A DNA stretch of 36,690 nucleotides, taken from assembly GCF_025751575.1 (NCBI RefSeq), contig NZ_JAOWLA010000022.1:1-36690 (forward strand), given 5' to 3'. The notes beneath the pieces are model-generated. The model did not search any database. It saw only the letters and a list, made by a program, of their open reading frames with translations, and had not been told where the DNA came from. Of this stretch, positions 1 to 10,794 are shown one piece after another (the first letter of the stretch is position 1; every line of letters starts with the position of its first letter). A program made the position numbers and the translations under genes. Source of the stretch: Albidovulum sediminicola. GTDB taxonomy: Bacteria; Pseudomonadota; Alphaproteobacteria; Rhodobacterales; Rhodobacteraceae.

Positions 1-1
1 C

Positions 2-118
2 ATGCCCCAGGGCGACATCCTCGGCTTCGCCCCGCCCTTCTGCCTCTCCGAGGCCGAAGCCGACCACATCGCCGCCGCAACCAGACGCGCCGTCGAAACC
101 ACCCTCGGAAAAGCCTGA
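2..118 (+). CDS. Class III (PLP-dependent) aminotransferase, C-terminal end only
   Basis: The reading frame is open from the window edge to a TGA at 116-118 and encodes 38 residues. It carries the motif GDILGFAPPFCLSEAEAD, which matches the C-terminal domain of class III (omega-amino acid:pyruvate or aspartate-type) aminotransferases. The PLP lysine and the rest of the enzyme lie to the left of the window, so the substrate cannot be assigned. The visible ATG at 2 is probably internal. The downstream neighbour is a decayed insertion sequence, so nothing can be inferred from an operon. Confidence 0.7.
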   Translation: MPQGDILGFAPPFCLSEAEADHIAAATRRAVETTLGKA

Positions 119-212
119 GACGGAAAACGAAAAAGGGGGACGGCTGGGCCAGAACCAGACCGCCCCCCACACCCGGACGCGGCCCATCTTCGCGGTGGAC
201 CGCCGCCCGACC

Positions 213-1655
213 CTACGGGCGTCTAGCGTCTTTCCTGAAGCTATTCCGATGCGGGCGGCTGCGTGACAACGGCGGCCTTGCGGGTCTCGGCCCGCGTTGA
301 AACTCGGCAGGAGGACGCCGCGGGATGCAGGGCGCTGACTGCGGGGAAAGTCTGTCGCGCGTCTTGAAGATGTCCAGGTCAAGACCTCGGTTGGCGAGGA
401 ACGGGAAGCCGCGTCGGCTCGCCGGGTCGGTCGGGATCTCGGGTTTCGGGTGCAACCGACGCGGATTGCCACAGATTTGCGTACAGATTACGGCACGACG
501 CAAGCCGGGGGTGATCCGGATCGCGGCCGCGCCCCGGTGGATTCTGATCACCAGGGACGGGCGTTTCGTCGTGCGGCCTGCTCCCCGGGGCAGTGCGCGG
601 GATGATGGTCTCTCGCACCGCCGGAAGATGCCGACGATGCGCATCGTGCCGTCGCAGCACGGACAGGGCCCGCGCAGGGGGAGCGGGACGATCTCGGTTT
701 CCTCCTGCGGTTCCTGCACGCTCGGTCGCTGCCCGAGTAATTTGCGGATGTGGACGATGTTGCCTTTGGGGCGGCGCTGGCGATGTGGCCGGGGTGGCGG
801 ATGCGGTGGAACCCGTCGGGCAGGACATACATCAGGACGCGGCGGATAAACTCGGGCGTGGTCAGGCGCATGACCTTTTACCTCTCGCCAAGCCTGATGC
901 GATAATCCTTCCGGAGGAAGGCCACGCTCTCAGCATCAGCGCTGACGAGACGGCTGTTGAAGATGGCGACGCGATGGGTGTACCGGCGGAGATAGGCCAG
1001 CACCCCCCCTCGGGGCCGCCGAAAGGCGGCTTGGCGTAGACCACCTATTCGGTCTTGCGCAATGGGGTACGGAAGGCGGCGAATGCGCGTTCGTCCACCA
1101 ACCGGGTCAGACCGCCGTGGACGGATGGTTTACCCTCGCGGCGCAGGTCCATCAGCCCGTCCAGACACAGGCGCCGGAACAGGCGCAGGTGAAGAAAGAC
1201 ACCAGGCTTGCAGGCGGCCCATCTGGTGCCATCGGGCGAAGACACACCCCAGCACGATCATGTGCCGGCACGATCATGTGGATGCGCCGCCGCCAGGTGT
1301 GCAGCACCGCCGCCATGCCCGAACGCGCGCCCAGCCGCTTTGGATCGTTGGCGATGGTCAACACCTTTTCCGAAGGCGCGTTGAACCGCAGCCCGTCGAG
1401 CGCCCGCATGTCGCGGAAGGCGATCGGCACGATCCCCGCCGGAAGGGGAAAGACGGCGCGGAAAGACTCGACGGGCAGCAGATCCTCGGCGCGCATCGCC
1501 ATCCAGCCACGCGCTGCCGGTCCCTGACACTTTGGGCAATGCCGGTTTTCGCTCCTGTCATAGGCGAAGTGATGACGGCCGTATTTGCCGCACGCGGCCA
1601 GATGCCAGCCAAGTGCCTCGGTCCGTCAAGCCTCGATCGCCGAGATCACCTTCAG
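213..1655 (-). pseudogene. Degenerate IS91-family (Y2/HUH) transposase
   Basis: Minus-strand fragments in several frames reconstruct an IS91-family rolling-circle transposase. From the N-terminus these are the LKVISAIEA segment, a zinc-finger region with NRHCPKCQG (about 1520-1545), LLPVESFRAVFPLPAG, TIANDPKRLGARSGMAAVLHTW, VYAKPPFGGPEG (about 1005-1040), MRLTTPEFIRRVLMYVLPDG (about 810-870) and CPCCDGTMRIVGIF (about 635-680). It is dead. A TGA at 1626-1628 replaces the usual Cys codon after SAIEA. Several frameshifts separate the blocks. After AVLHTW the sequence jumps to RRRIHMIVP, removing the normal HHPH half of the HUH metal-binding motif. The 213 end is the end of the longest C-terminal frame, not a mapped IS terminus. 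Family assignment is firm; the exact ends are not. Confidence 0.85.
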
Positions 1656-1890
1656 CGGCGTCGGGCCGACGGTGGAGCGGATCGTCTTCGTGGCGACATG
1701 CGCGCAGCGGGCGGTGGTCTTCAGCTTGGCATGGCCGTGCAGCGCCTGGATGACCCGCACGTCCGTTCCCGCCTCCAGCCGTTGGGTGGCACAGCTTTGG
1801 CGCGGCGTGTGCCGCGCCGCGGGCCTGCTGATCCCCGCCCTGTGCTTGGCCCGGGCGACGGCCCGTTCAGCTGGCGCGGCGAGATCGGAT
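1656..1890 (-). pseudogene. Tyrosine recombinase (phage-integrase type) C-terminal remnant, IS91-associated
   Basis: Minus-strand translation gives [28 protein letters not shown] and VATKTIRSTV. These correspond to the C-terminal catalytic region of the XerC/D-like integrases that often precede IS91 transposases (family pattern [22 protein letters not shown]). The box-II HxxR is kept, but later positions normally occupied by His are Gln. The N-terminal part is missing. The fragment runs in frame straight into the N-terminal segment of the IS91 transposase at about 1655, so the end of the integrase and the start of the transposase have been joined by a deletion. It cannot be functional. Confidence 0.7.
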
Positions 1891-1942
1891 TGATCTTCGG
1901 AGTGCTGTTCGGGGGCAAGCCCGACTCGATGCTGGCCGAGGG

Positions 1943-2644
1943 TCAGCGCCCCCCGGTCGCGAAGCGCACGATCCCCGCGACGAGCACGTCAAGCGTGTCG
2001 ATGGCGGTGACGCCGCTGGCGAGCGCATCGGCGATGATGGAAAACTCCGTGCACGCGATCAGTTGCACGCGCACCCCGGCAGCGGCGAGCCCGGCGGAGG
2101 CCGCGGCCAGGGCGGCGCGCGCCTCTGGCGTCGCGCCCTCGCGCTTGATCGCGCGGATCGCCGTCAAAAGGCCGTCCTGATCGTCCGGGTAGACCGCCCG
2201 CAGGCCGCGCGCCGCCAGCGCCCGGTCGAAGATGCCGATCTTTCGCACCGCAGGGGAGGCCAGGATGCCGACCGGCGCGCCGGGTCCCGCCGCCGCCAGC
2301 GCCGCATCCGCCGAAAGCTCGATCATGTCGAGAAACGGAATGGCTGCGGCAGCCCGGATCGCGGGGGCGTAATGATGCGCGGTGTTGCAGGGCATCGCGA
2401 GCGCCTCGGCCCCGGCGGCGGCAAGCCCGCGCGCCATGGCGGCCAGCACCGGGCCAGGGTCCTCGCCCCGCCCCTCGATCAGCGCGGCGATGCGCGAGGG
2501 GACCTGGGTGTTGCAGTCGACGATCAGCGGGATGTGGTCGCAGTCGTCCTGCGCCGGAACGGCCGAGATGAGGCGCTGCATCAGAAGCACCGTCGCCTCT
2601 GGCCCCATGCCACCCAAGATTCCGATCCGGCGCGGCCCGGTCAC
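1943..2644 (-). CDS. Aspartate/glutamate racemase family protein
   Basis: A 233-residue protein starting at GTG, of the usual size for the Asp/Glu/hydantoin racemase superfamily. It opens with [13 protein letters not shown], the N-terminal glycine-rich motif of the family. It has both catalytic cysteine segments, [10 protein letters not shown] near residue 80 and IACTEFS near residue 200, so a cofactor-independent two-base racemase is expected. The substrate is inferred only as an acidic or similar amino acid. Its GTG overlaps the stop of the upstream PLP lyase gene by four bases (GTGA), which implies translational coupling. The pairing suggests that the racemase supplies or removes an enantiomer used by the lyase. 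Confidence 0.9.
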   Translation of the reverse strand: MTGPRRIGILGGMGPEATVLLMQRLISAVPAQDDCDHIPLIVDCNTQVPSRIAALIEGRGEDPGPVLAAMARGLAAAGAEALAMPCNTAHHYAPAIRAAAAIPFLDMIELSADAALAAAGPGAPVGILASPAVRKIGIFDRALAARGLRAVYPDDQDGLLTAIRAIKREGATPEARAALAAASAGLAAAGVRVQLIACTEFSIIADALASGVTAIDTLDVLVAGIVRFATGGR

Positions 2645-3663
2645 TTCGCGGCCTGCGCGCCGCCGTCGACCTCAAACGCAGCGAGGTATCCGAAAAGCGC
2701 CGCCGCGCCCCCGGTGTGGATGAAGACGATGCGCTCGTCCTTCCTGAAATGCCCCTTGCGGATCAGGTCGATCATGCCCGCCGCGCCCTTGGCGGAATAG
2801 ACCGGGTCCAAGAGGATCCCTTCGAGTTCCGCAAACATGGCGATGGCCTCCAGCCCGCCGGGGGTGGGAATGCCGTAGCCCTCGCCGACGTAATCGGTAT
2901 TGGCCACCACGTCGCCGCGCTGAACAACGCCGAGGCAGCCCAGCTTTTCCGCCGTCGCCAGGGCGAGGTTGAAGACGTTTTCCTCCTGCCGGGGCCGTGG
3001 CGCGCGGACCCCGATGCCCAGGAGCGGGATATGGGCGTTGATGGCCTTCAGCCCCGTGATCAGCCCGGCCTGGGTGCCCGCGCTTCCGGTCGCATGAATG
3101 ATATGGTCGAAAACCACGCGCCGGTCGTTGGCCTGCCCGACAAGCTCGAAGGCGCAATTGGCGTAACCCAGCGCCCCGGTCGGGTTCGAGCCACCCCCGG
3201 GGATGGTATAGACCTTGCGGCCCTCGGCGCGGAACCTGTCGGCCACCGCCTCCATCTCCACGTTCATGTCGAGCCCAGGCCCGCGCCGCTCGCTCGTCGC
3301 GCCGTGCAGCCGGTCGAGAAGCACGTTGCCGTTGTGATTGTAGTTCGGATCGGTGCTGCCGGTTCGATCCTCCAGCAGGATGTGGCAGCCGAAACCGAGC
3401 TTCGCCGCCGCTGCCGCGGTCTGACGCGCGTGATTGGACTGGATCGCGCCTTGGGTCATCACCATGTCGGCGCCCGCGGCCTCGGCCTCCGCCATCAGGA
3501 ATTCGAGCTTCCGGGTCTTGTTCCCGCCCGTCGCGAGGCCGGTACAGTCGTCGCGCTTGATCCAGATCTCGGGCCCGCCGAGTTCGGCCGTCAGGCGCGG
3601 CATCGGTTCCAGCGGCGTCGGGAGATGCGCGAGGCTTATGCGCGGGAAACGGGCAAGGTGCAT
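2641..3663 (-). CDS. PLP-dependent D-cysteine desulfhydrase / L-cysteate sulfo-lyase family enzyme
   Basis: A 340-residue fold-type II PLP enzyme of the ACC deaminase/D-cysteine desulfhydrase family. The segment [23 protein letters not shown] near residues 32-55 holds the PLP lysine in [22 protein letters not shown] and the phosphate-binding [14 protein letters not shown] follow. Overall wording is closest to the roseobacter CuyA/DcyD group, which releases sulfite from cysteate or sulfide from D-cysteine plus pyruvate and ammonia. The ATG at 3663 gives the usual family N-terminus ([20 protein letters not shown]) and has a GGGGAC-type ribosome site. A longer frame reaches a TTG at 3726. No sulfite exporter or CuyR lies beside it, and a racemase overlaps its end, which favours D-cysteine or another D-amino acid. 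The substrate remains undecided. Confidence 0.88.
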   Translation of the reverse strand: MHLARFPRISLAHLPTPLEPMPRLTAELGGPEIWIKRDDCTGLATGGNKTRKLEFLMAEAEAAGADMVMTQGAIQSNHARQTAAAAAKLGFGCHILLEDRTGSTDPNYNHNGNVLLDRLHGATSERRGPGLDMNVEMEAVADRFRAEGRKVYTIPGGGSNPTGALGYANCAFELVGQANDRRVVFDHIIHATGSAGTQAGLITGLKAINAHIPLLGIGVRAPRPRQEENVFNLALATAEKLGCLGVVQRGDVVANTDYVGEGYGIPTPGGLEAIAMFAELEGILLDPVYSAKGAAGMIDLIRKGHFRKDERIVFIHTGGAAALFGYLAAFEVDGGAQAAK

Positions 3664-3781
3664 TTGGGTCCCCAGGTTCGATCGTGGTGCGACCGCCATG
3701 ATCCTCGCAGAAGCGCGATTGTGCAAATGCCGTCTTGGCGTGACCTCAATGGCCCACCGACCTTTGCTGGGATCGCCGCGA

Positions 3782-4546
3782 CTAAGCCTCCGCCACCACG
3801 ACCCGGGTGTTCCAGCCCTCGCAGGATTTCATCAGGGCGGCGGGCAGAGCCTGGTCGGTGAAAACGACATCTAGTTCCGACAGGCTCGCGATGCGGGCCG
3901 GAGCAGAGCGGCCGATCTTCGAATGGTCGCAGACCAGGAAGCTGCACCGTGCCTGGCGCAGGATGGCGCGGCTGACCCGAACCTCCGCCAGGTCGAAGTC
4001 GAGCATGTCGCCGTCCCGGTCCAGCGCCGAGGTGCCGATCACGGCGAAGTCGACCTTGAACTGTTCGAAGAACTGCGTCGTGAGTTCCCCCACCAGCCCG
4101 CCGTCCGACCGCCGCAGAGCGCCGCCCGCCACCATGATGTCGCAGCCCGGATTGGCGACGAGGATGTTCGCGACGTTCATGTTGTTGGTCACGACCGTGA
4201 TGTTGCGGTGATGGATCAGTTCGCGCGCCACCGCCTCGGTCGTGGTGCCGAGGTTGAGGATCATCGAGGAGTTGTCCGGGATCATCGCCGCGCAGGCCTT
4301 GGCGATCGCGGTCTTGGCGGCCTCGTTCATCCGGCGGCGCGCCTCGTAGGCGATGTTGGACACGCCCGTGCGCGGCAGGGCCCCGCCATGGACCCGGTCC
4401 AGAAGCCCCGCCTCCGAGAGTTCCGTCAGGTCCCGGCGGATCGTCTGCAAGGTGACCTCGAACCGCTGCGCCAGGTCCTCGACGCTGACGCGGCCCTCCG
4501 AACGGGCGATTTCCAGGATTTCGGTCTGTCGGATGTTGACGGCCAA
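3782..4546 (-). CDS. glpR: DeoR-family glycerol-3-phosphate regulon repressor GlpR
   Basis: A 254-residue DeoR/GlpR regulator. The N-terminal helix-turn-helix is [20 protein letters not shown] (about residues 19-38), the DeoR-family signature. It is followed by the sugar-phosphate-sensing domain with [20 protein letters not shown] and the C-terminal [15 protein letters not shown]. The start is TTG at 4546, preceded by AAAGGA at suitable spacing. It is divergent from glpD, and the gap contains GlpR-type half-sites, so repression relieved by glycerol-3-phosphate is the expected mechanism. The next minus-strand gene (PLP lyase) begins 118 bases downstream and may share the transcript. Confidence 0.93.
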   Translation of the reverse strand: MAVNIRQTEILEIARSEGRVSVEDLAQRFEVTLQTIRRDLTELSEAGLLDRVHGGALPRTGVSNIAYEARRRMNEAAKTAIAKACAAMIPDNSSMILNLGTTTEAVARELIHHRNITVVTNNMNVANILVANPGCDIMVAGGALRRSDGGLVGELTTQFFEQFKVDFAVIGTSALDRDGDMLDFDLAEVRVSRAILRQARCSFLVCDHSKIGRSAPARIASLSELDVVFTDQALPAALMKSCEGWNTRVVVAEA

Positions 4547-4698
4547 GTTCGGTCCTTTCCGGGCGCGGCGCGCCTTTTTCGCATAGGCCCGGCTGGCCTG
4601 TCACGCCAGGAATCGCCGCGCCGCGCGCACGTTCGATTTTGCGCGCCGTGCAATCGGCGCGGATCAAATTCACGATACGGCGCGGTTCAGAAGATTTC

Positions 4699-4739
4699 AA
4701 ATGTTCGTTTAAAGGTAAAACGCACAATCACGAACATTT
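4699..4739. promoter_or_regulatory. Putative GlpR operator: inverted half-sites in the glpR-glpD divergent region
   Basis: AAATGTTCGT (4699-4708) and its exact reverse complement ACGAACATTT (4730-4739) lie 31 bases apart centre to centre, close to three helical turns. The core ATGTTCG matches the half-site known for Escherichia coli GlpR (WATGTTCGWT). A weaker half-site, ACGTTCGATT, lies at 4629-4638. The sites sit between the glpR and glpD start codons, where a repressor could control both promoters. Binding is inferred. Confidence 0.7.
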
Positions 4740-4817
4740 CTCGTTGACGCGCGAAAGCGAGTCAGTGCAGGGTGCGCCCCGAGGGAGGCTTGGTGCCTCC
4801 GGGGGGAGGAACGCGAC

Positions 4818-6404
4818 GTGTCGGATGCTCAGCGGCCGGAAATGGCCGATCTGTTCATCATGGGTGGCGGCATCAACGGATGCGGGATCGCTCGGGACGC
4901 GGCGGGACGCGGGCTTTCCGTCATCCTGGCCGAACAGGGCGACCTGGCGCAGGCGACCTCTTCGGCCTCGACCAAGCTCTTTCACGGCGGGCTTCGGTAT
5001 CTTGAGTATTTCGAGTTCCGCCTGGTGCGCGAGGCGCTGGAGGAGCGTGAAACCCTTCTGGTTGCCATGCCGCATATCAGCTGGCCGATGCGCTTCGTGC
5101 TGCCCTACCACCGCGACATGCGCTTTGAGAGCGACACGCCGACAAGCCGGTTGCTGGGTCTTGCCATGCCCTGGATGAAGGGGCGCCGCCCCGCCTGGCT
5201 GATCCGCCTTGGGCTTTTCCTTTACGACACGCTGGGCGGGCGCAAGATCCTGCCCTCGACCCGCACGCTGGACCTTGGCTCCGACCCGGCCGGCAAGCCG
5301 CTGAACGCGAAGTTCCGCAAGGCCTACGAATACTCGGATTGCTGGGTCGAGGATTCGCGGCTCGTGGTGCTGAACGCCCGCGATGCCGCCGCCCGGGGCG
5401 CGAAGATCCTGGTGGGAACGAAGGCGGTCCGCGCCACCCGCGCAGGCGATCATTGGCAGGTGGAGGTCGAGGGCCCCACGGGACCCGCGACCTACCGCAC
5501 GAAGGTTCTGGTCAATGCCGGCGGCCCTTGGGTCGAGGACGTGATCCGCAACGTCGCGCATATCGCCACGACGGAAGGCGTGCGCCTGGTGCGCGGCAGT
5601 CATATCGTGACGCGGCGGCTTTTCGACCACGACCGCTGCTATTTCTTCCAGGGCGAGGACGGGCGGATCATCTTCGCCATCCCCTACGAGCAGGATTTCA
5701 CCCTGATCGGCACCACCGACAAGGATCACAAGGGCTCCCCCGCCGAGGCGCGCTGCACCGAGGAGGAACGCGACTACCTGCTGGCCTTCGCGTCGCGATA
5801 CTTCGCCAAGCCCATCACGAAGGACGATGTGGTCTGGACCTTCTCGGGGGTGCGGCCGCTTTACAATGACGGCGCCAAGTCGGCCACGGCCGCCACGCGG
5901 GATTATGTCCTCTCGGTGGATGCCAAGGGGCCGCCGCTTCTCAACGTCTTCGGCGGCAAGATCACCACCTACCGGCGGCTGGCCGAAAGCGCGATGGAGA
6001 AGATCGCGCCCTTCTTCCCGGACCTGAAGGGCAAGTGGACCGCGCGGGTGCCGCTGCCCGGGGGCGACTTTGCCCATGACGGGGTGGGCGCGCTGACGGC
6101 GCGGCTCAAGGCCGACTATCCGTTCCTGTCGGACTACCATGCGGGCCGCCTGATCCGCGGCTACGGCACGGACGCCTTCGCAATCCTGGGCGCGGCGCGT
6201 AGGGTTGAGGATCTGGGCCGCGATTTCGGCGCGACGCTGACCGAGGCCGAGTTGCACTGGCTGATCGACAAGGAATGGGCGCGCCGCGCCGCCGACGTGG
6301 TCTGGCGGCGCACGAAACTGGGGTTGAGAATGACGGCGGAAGAGATCGCCGCGCTCGACGCCTACATGACCGGAAACCGGGCCGCGAGCCCGGCCGCAGA
6401 ATAG
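4818..6404 (+). CDS. glpD: Glycerol-3-phosphate dehydrogenase (FAD, respiratory type)
   Basis: A 528-residue homologue of GlpD, which oxidises sn-glycerol-3-phosphate to dihydroxyacetone phosphate and passes electrons to quinone at the membrane. The N-terminal FAD dinucleotide-binding motif is GGGINGCGIARDAAGRG near residues 16-32. Other family blocks are SSASTKLFHGGLRYLE, VNAGGPWV, VRGSHIV, FAIPYEQDFTLIGTTD, FSGVRPL and FGGKITTYR, then the C-terminal helical domain. The GTG start at 4818 follows a GGGGGGAGGA ribosome site with seven-base spacing. It is the first gene of the plus-strand glycerol operon, divergent from glpR and behind the GlpR-like sites. Confidence 0.96.
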   Translation: MSDAQRPEMADLFIMGGGINGCGIARDAAGRGLSVILAEQGDLAQATSSASTKLFHGGLRYLEYFEFRLVREALEERETLLVAMPHISWPMRFVLPYHRDMRFESDTPTSRLLGLAMPWMKGRRPAWLIRLGLFLYDTLGGRKILPSTRTLDLGSDPAGKPLNAKFRKAYEYSDCWVEDSRLVVLNARDAAARGAKILVGTKAVRATRAGDHWQVEVEGPTGPATYRTKVLVNAGGPWVEDVIRNVAHIATTEGVRLVRGSHIVTRRLFDHDRCYFFQGEDGRIIFAIPYEQDFTLIGTTDKDHKGSPAEARCTEEERDYLLAFASRYFAKPITKDDVVWTFSGVRPLYNDGAKSATAATRDYVLSVDAKGPPLLNVFGGKITTYRRLAESAMEKIAPFFPDLKGKWTARVPLPGGDFAHDGVGALTARLKADYPFLSDYHAGRLIRGYGTDAFAILGAARRVEDLGRDFGATLTEAELHWLIDKEWARRAADVVWRRTKLGLRMTAEEIAALDAYMTGNRAASPAAE

Positions 6405-6414
6405 GAAACCAAGG

Positions 6415-7518
<1,104 letters not shown>

Positions 7519-7519
7519 C

Positions 7520-8595
<1,076 letters not shown>

Positions 8596-8596
<1 letters not shown>

Positions 8597-9468
8597 TGGA
8601 AAAGACCGTCAACCAGAAAGCCTGGTTCCTCGTCCTGCCGGTGCTGGTCATCGTCGCCTTCTCGGCCATCATTCCGCTGATGACCGTGGTCAATTATTCG
8701 GTCAACGACACCTTCGGGAACAATGAGTTCTTCTGGGCGGGCCTCGAATGGTTCGAGGAGATGGTGACCTCGTCGCGGCTTCATGACGCGCTCGGGCGGC
8801 AGATCCTGTTTTCCGGGATCATCCTTGCCATCGAGGTGCCGCTGGGCATCTTCATTGCCCTCAACATGCCGAAGTCGGGCTTCTGGGCCAGCGCGTGCCT
8901 TGTCGCCATGGCGCTGCCGCTGCTGATCCCGTTCAACGTGGTCGGCACGATCTGGCAGATCTTCGGCCGGGTCGATATCGGCCTTCTGGGCCACGCGCTT
9001 GCCGCGCTGGGGATCGATTATAACTACACGAACGACTCTCTGGACGCCTGGATCACCGTCGTCGTGATGGATGTCTGGCATTGGACCTCGCTCGTCGCGC
9101 TTCTGGCCTATGCGGGGCTTCAGTCGATCCCGCAGGCCTATTACCAGGCCGCGAAGATCGACCAGGCAAGCCGCTGGGCGGTGTTCCGCTTCATCGAACT
9201 GCCGAAGATGAAAGGCGTGCTGCTGATCGCGATCCTCCTGCGTTTCATGGACAGCTTCATGATCTATACCGAGCCCTTCGTCGTCACCGGCGGCGGCCCG
9301 GGCAACTCCACCACCTTCCTGTCGATCGACCTTGTGAAGATGGCCGTGGGCCAGTTCGACCTCGGCCCCGCCGCCGCCTTCTCGATCATGTACTTCCTCG
9401 TCATCCTGCTCGTGTCCTGGGTCTTCTACACGGTGATGACGAACCTTGACCGCGAGGAGCAGAAGTGA
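8596..9468 (+). CDS. glpP: Glycerol ABC importer permease GlpP
   Basis: A 290-residue inner-membrane permease of the MalF/UgpA type with about six hydrophobic segments. The EAA-like cytoplasmic loop is AYYQAAKIDQASRWAVFRFI near residues 180-200, which docks on the ATPases. The C-terminal VVTGGGPGNSTTFLSIDLVK is a typical MalF-family block. The ATG overlaps the glpT TGA by one base, and the stop overlaps the next start, showing a tightly coupled operon. The glycerol role is inferred from the cluster. Confidence 0.92.
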
Positions 9469-10271
9469 TGCGCGTGAAACCCTCCGCCTTCGTGATGACG
9501 CTTTACCTGCTGTTCCTGATGGTGCCGATCTACTGGCTCGTGAACATGAGCCTGAAGACCAATACCGAGATCACCTCGACCTTCACGCTCTTCCCGCGCG
9601 ACCTGACGCTGCGGAACTACCTGGTGATCCTGACCGACCCCAGCTGGTACATGGGCTATGTCAACTCGATCATCTATGTGACGATGAACGTGGTGATCTC
9701 GCTGACGGTGGCGCTGCCGGCGGCCTATGCGTTCTCGCGCTACAGCTTCATGGGCGACAAGCACCTGTTCTTCTGGCTACTGACCAACCGCATGGCGCCG
9801 CCCGCCGTCTTCGCCCTGCCCTTCTTCCAGCTTTACTCCTCGGTCGGGCTTTTCGACACGCATATCGCGGTGGCGCTCGCGCACTGCCTCTTCAACGTGC
9901 CGCTGGCAGTCTGGATCCTGGAAGGCTTCATGCGCGGCGTCCCGAAAGAGATCGACGAGACCGCCTATATCGACGGCTACTCCTTCCCAAAGTTCTTCGT
10001 GAAGATCTTCATGCCGCTGATCGCGAGCGGGATCGGCGTCGCGGCCTTCTTCTGCTTCATGTTCTCCTGGGTGGAACTGCTGCTCAGCCGCACGCTGACC
10101 TCGGTCAACGCCAAGCCCATCGCCGCAACGATGACGCGCACGGTCTCGGCCTCGGGCATGGACTGGGGGGTGCTGGCGGCCGCCGGGGTGCTGACGATCG
10201 TGCCCGGCGCGCTCGTGATCTACTTCGTGCGCAACTACATCGCCAAGGGCTTTGCCCTGGGCCGCGTGTAA
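9468..10271 (+). CDS. glpQ: Glycerol ABC importer permease GlpQ
   Basis: A 267-residue MalG/UgpE-type permease, partner of GlpP (not the phosphodiesterase also called GlpQ). It has the typical MKPSAFVMTLYLLFLMVPIY-like first membrane helix, NSIIYV, LPAAYAFSRYSF and an EAA-loop region PKEIDETAYIDGYSFPKFF. The ATG at 9468 overlaps the glpP stop by one base. A GTG three bases earlier is an alternative. GAGGAG upstream lies inside glpP. Confidence 0.92.
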   Translation: MRVKPSAFVMTLYLLFLMVPIYWLVNMSLKTNTEITSTFTLFPRDLTLRNYLVILTDPSWYMGYVNSIIYVTMNVVISLTVALPAAYAFSRYSFMGDKHLFFWLLTNRMAPPAVFALPFFQLYSSVGLFDTHIAVALAHCLFNVPLAVWILEGFMRGVPKEIDETAYIDGYSFPKFFVKIFMPLIASGIGVAAFFCFMFSWVELLLSRTLTSVNAKPIAATMTRTVSASGMDWGVLAAAGVLTIVPGALVIYFVRNYIAKGFALGRV

Positions 10272-10283
10272 GGGAGGGGACCG

Positions 10284-10706
10284 ATGACCGCCACCGCAAC
10301 CACCGCCCGCCGGGTCAACTGGACCGCCATCACCCTGACCGCCGCGGGCGTCATGGGGGCGATCCTGGCGGGCCTGCTTCTGGCCGCGCCGCGCAAGGAC
10401 GGCGCGATCAACTGGTTCGCGCCGCTGATCCCGAACGGATGGATGGCCTGGACGCTTCCGGTCGCGCTCTTTTTCTGGGTGATCGCGAGCCTGCTGGTCA
10501 CCATGACGCTGCTTGCCATCCGCTTTCCGGAGACGCCCCGCGTCGGGATCCTCAGGATCGAGACGACGCGCGGCGACCGGCTTTTCATCAGCCTGCTCGG
10601 GTCGGCCTTCATCCACCTGATCTGGCTCTACTTCGCGGGCACGCCGCTTTGGGGCGCGACCGCACTCTGCCTTGTCTATGCCGCGGCGGTGTTTCGCTGG
10701 GTCTAG
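10284..10706 (+). CDS. Small integral membrane protein of the glycerol importer locus (DUF2160-like)
   Basis: A 140-residue protein with about four predicted membrane helices: VMGAILAGLLLA, WMAWTLPVALFFWVIASLL, LFISLLGSAFIHLIWLYFAG and LCLVYAAAVFRWV. It resembles the DUF2160 family that sits between glpQ and glpV in rhizobial and rhodobacterial glycerol importer operons, where it has been called GlpU. The precise function is unknown; an accessory membrane component of the transporter is the natural inference. The ATG follows a strong GGGAGGGGACCG ribosome site. Confidence 0.8.
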   Translation: MTATATTARRVNWTAITLTAAGVMGAILAGLLLAAPRKDGAINWFAPLIPNGWMAWTLPVALFFWVIASLLVTMTLLAIRFPETPRVGILRIETTRGDRLFISLLGSAFIHLIWLYFAGTPLWGATALCLVYAAAVFRWV

Positions 10707-10719
10707 ACGGGAACGAAGC

Positions 10720-10752
10720 GCCGGGGGGCCGGATGCGACCCATCCCCCCGGC
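10720..10752 (+). promoter_or_regulatory. Intercistronic hairpin upstream of glpV
   Basis: GCCGGGGGG (10720-10728) pairs perfectly with CCCCCCGGC (10744-10752) across a 15-base loop. It lies in the 88-base gap before glpV. There is no T-run after it, so it is more likely an mRNA processing or stabilising hairpin than a full terminator. It may help give the binding protein a different expression level from the membrane components. Confidence 0.55.
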
Positions 10753-10794
10753 TGAACTGCAAGACGGACGTCTCACAATCTGGGAGGACACATA

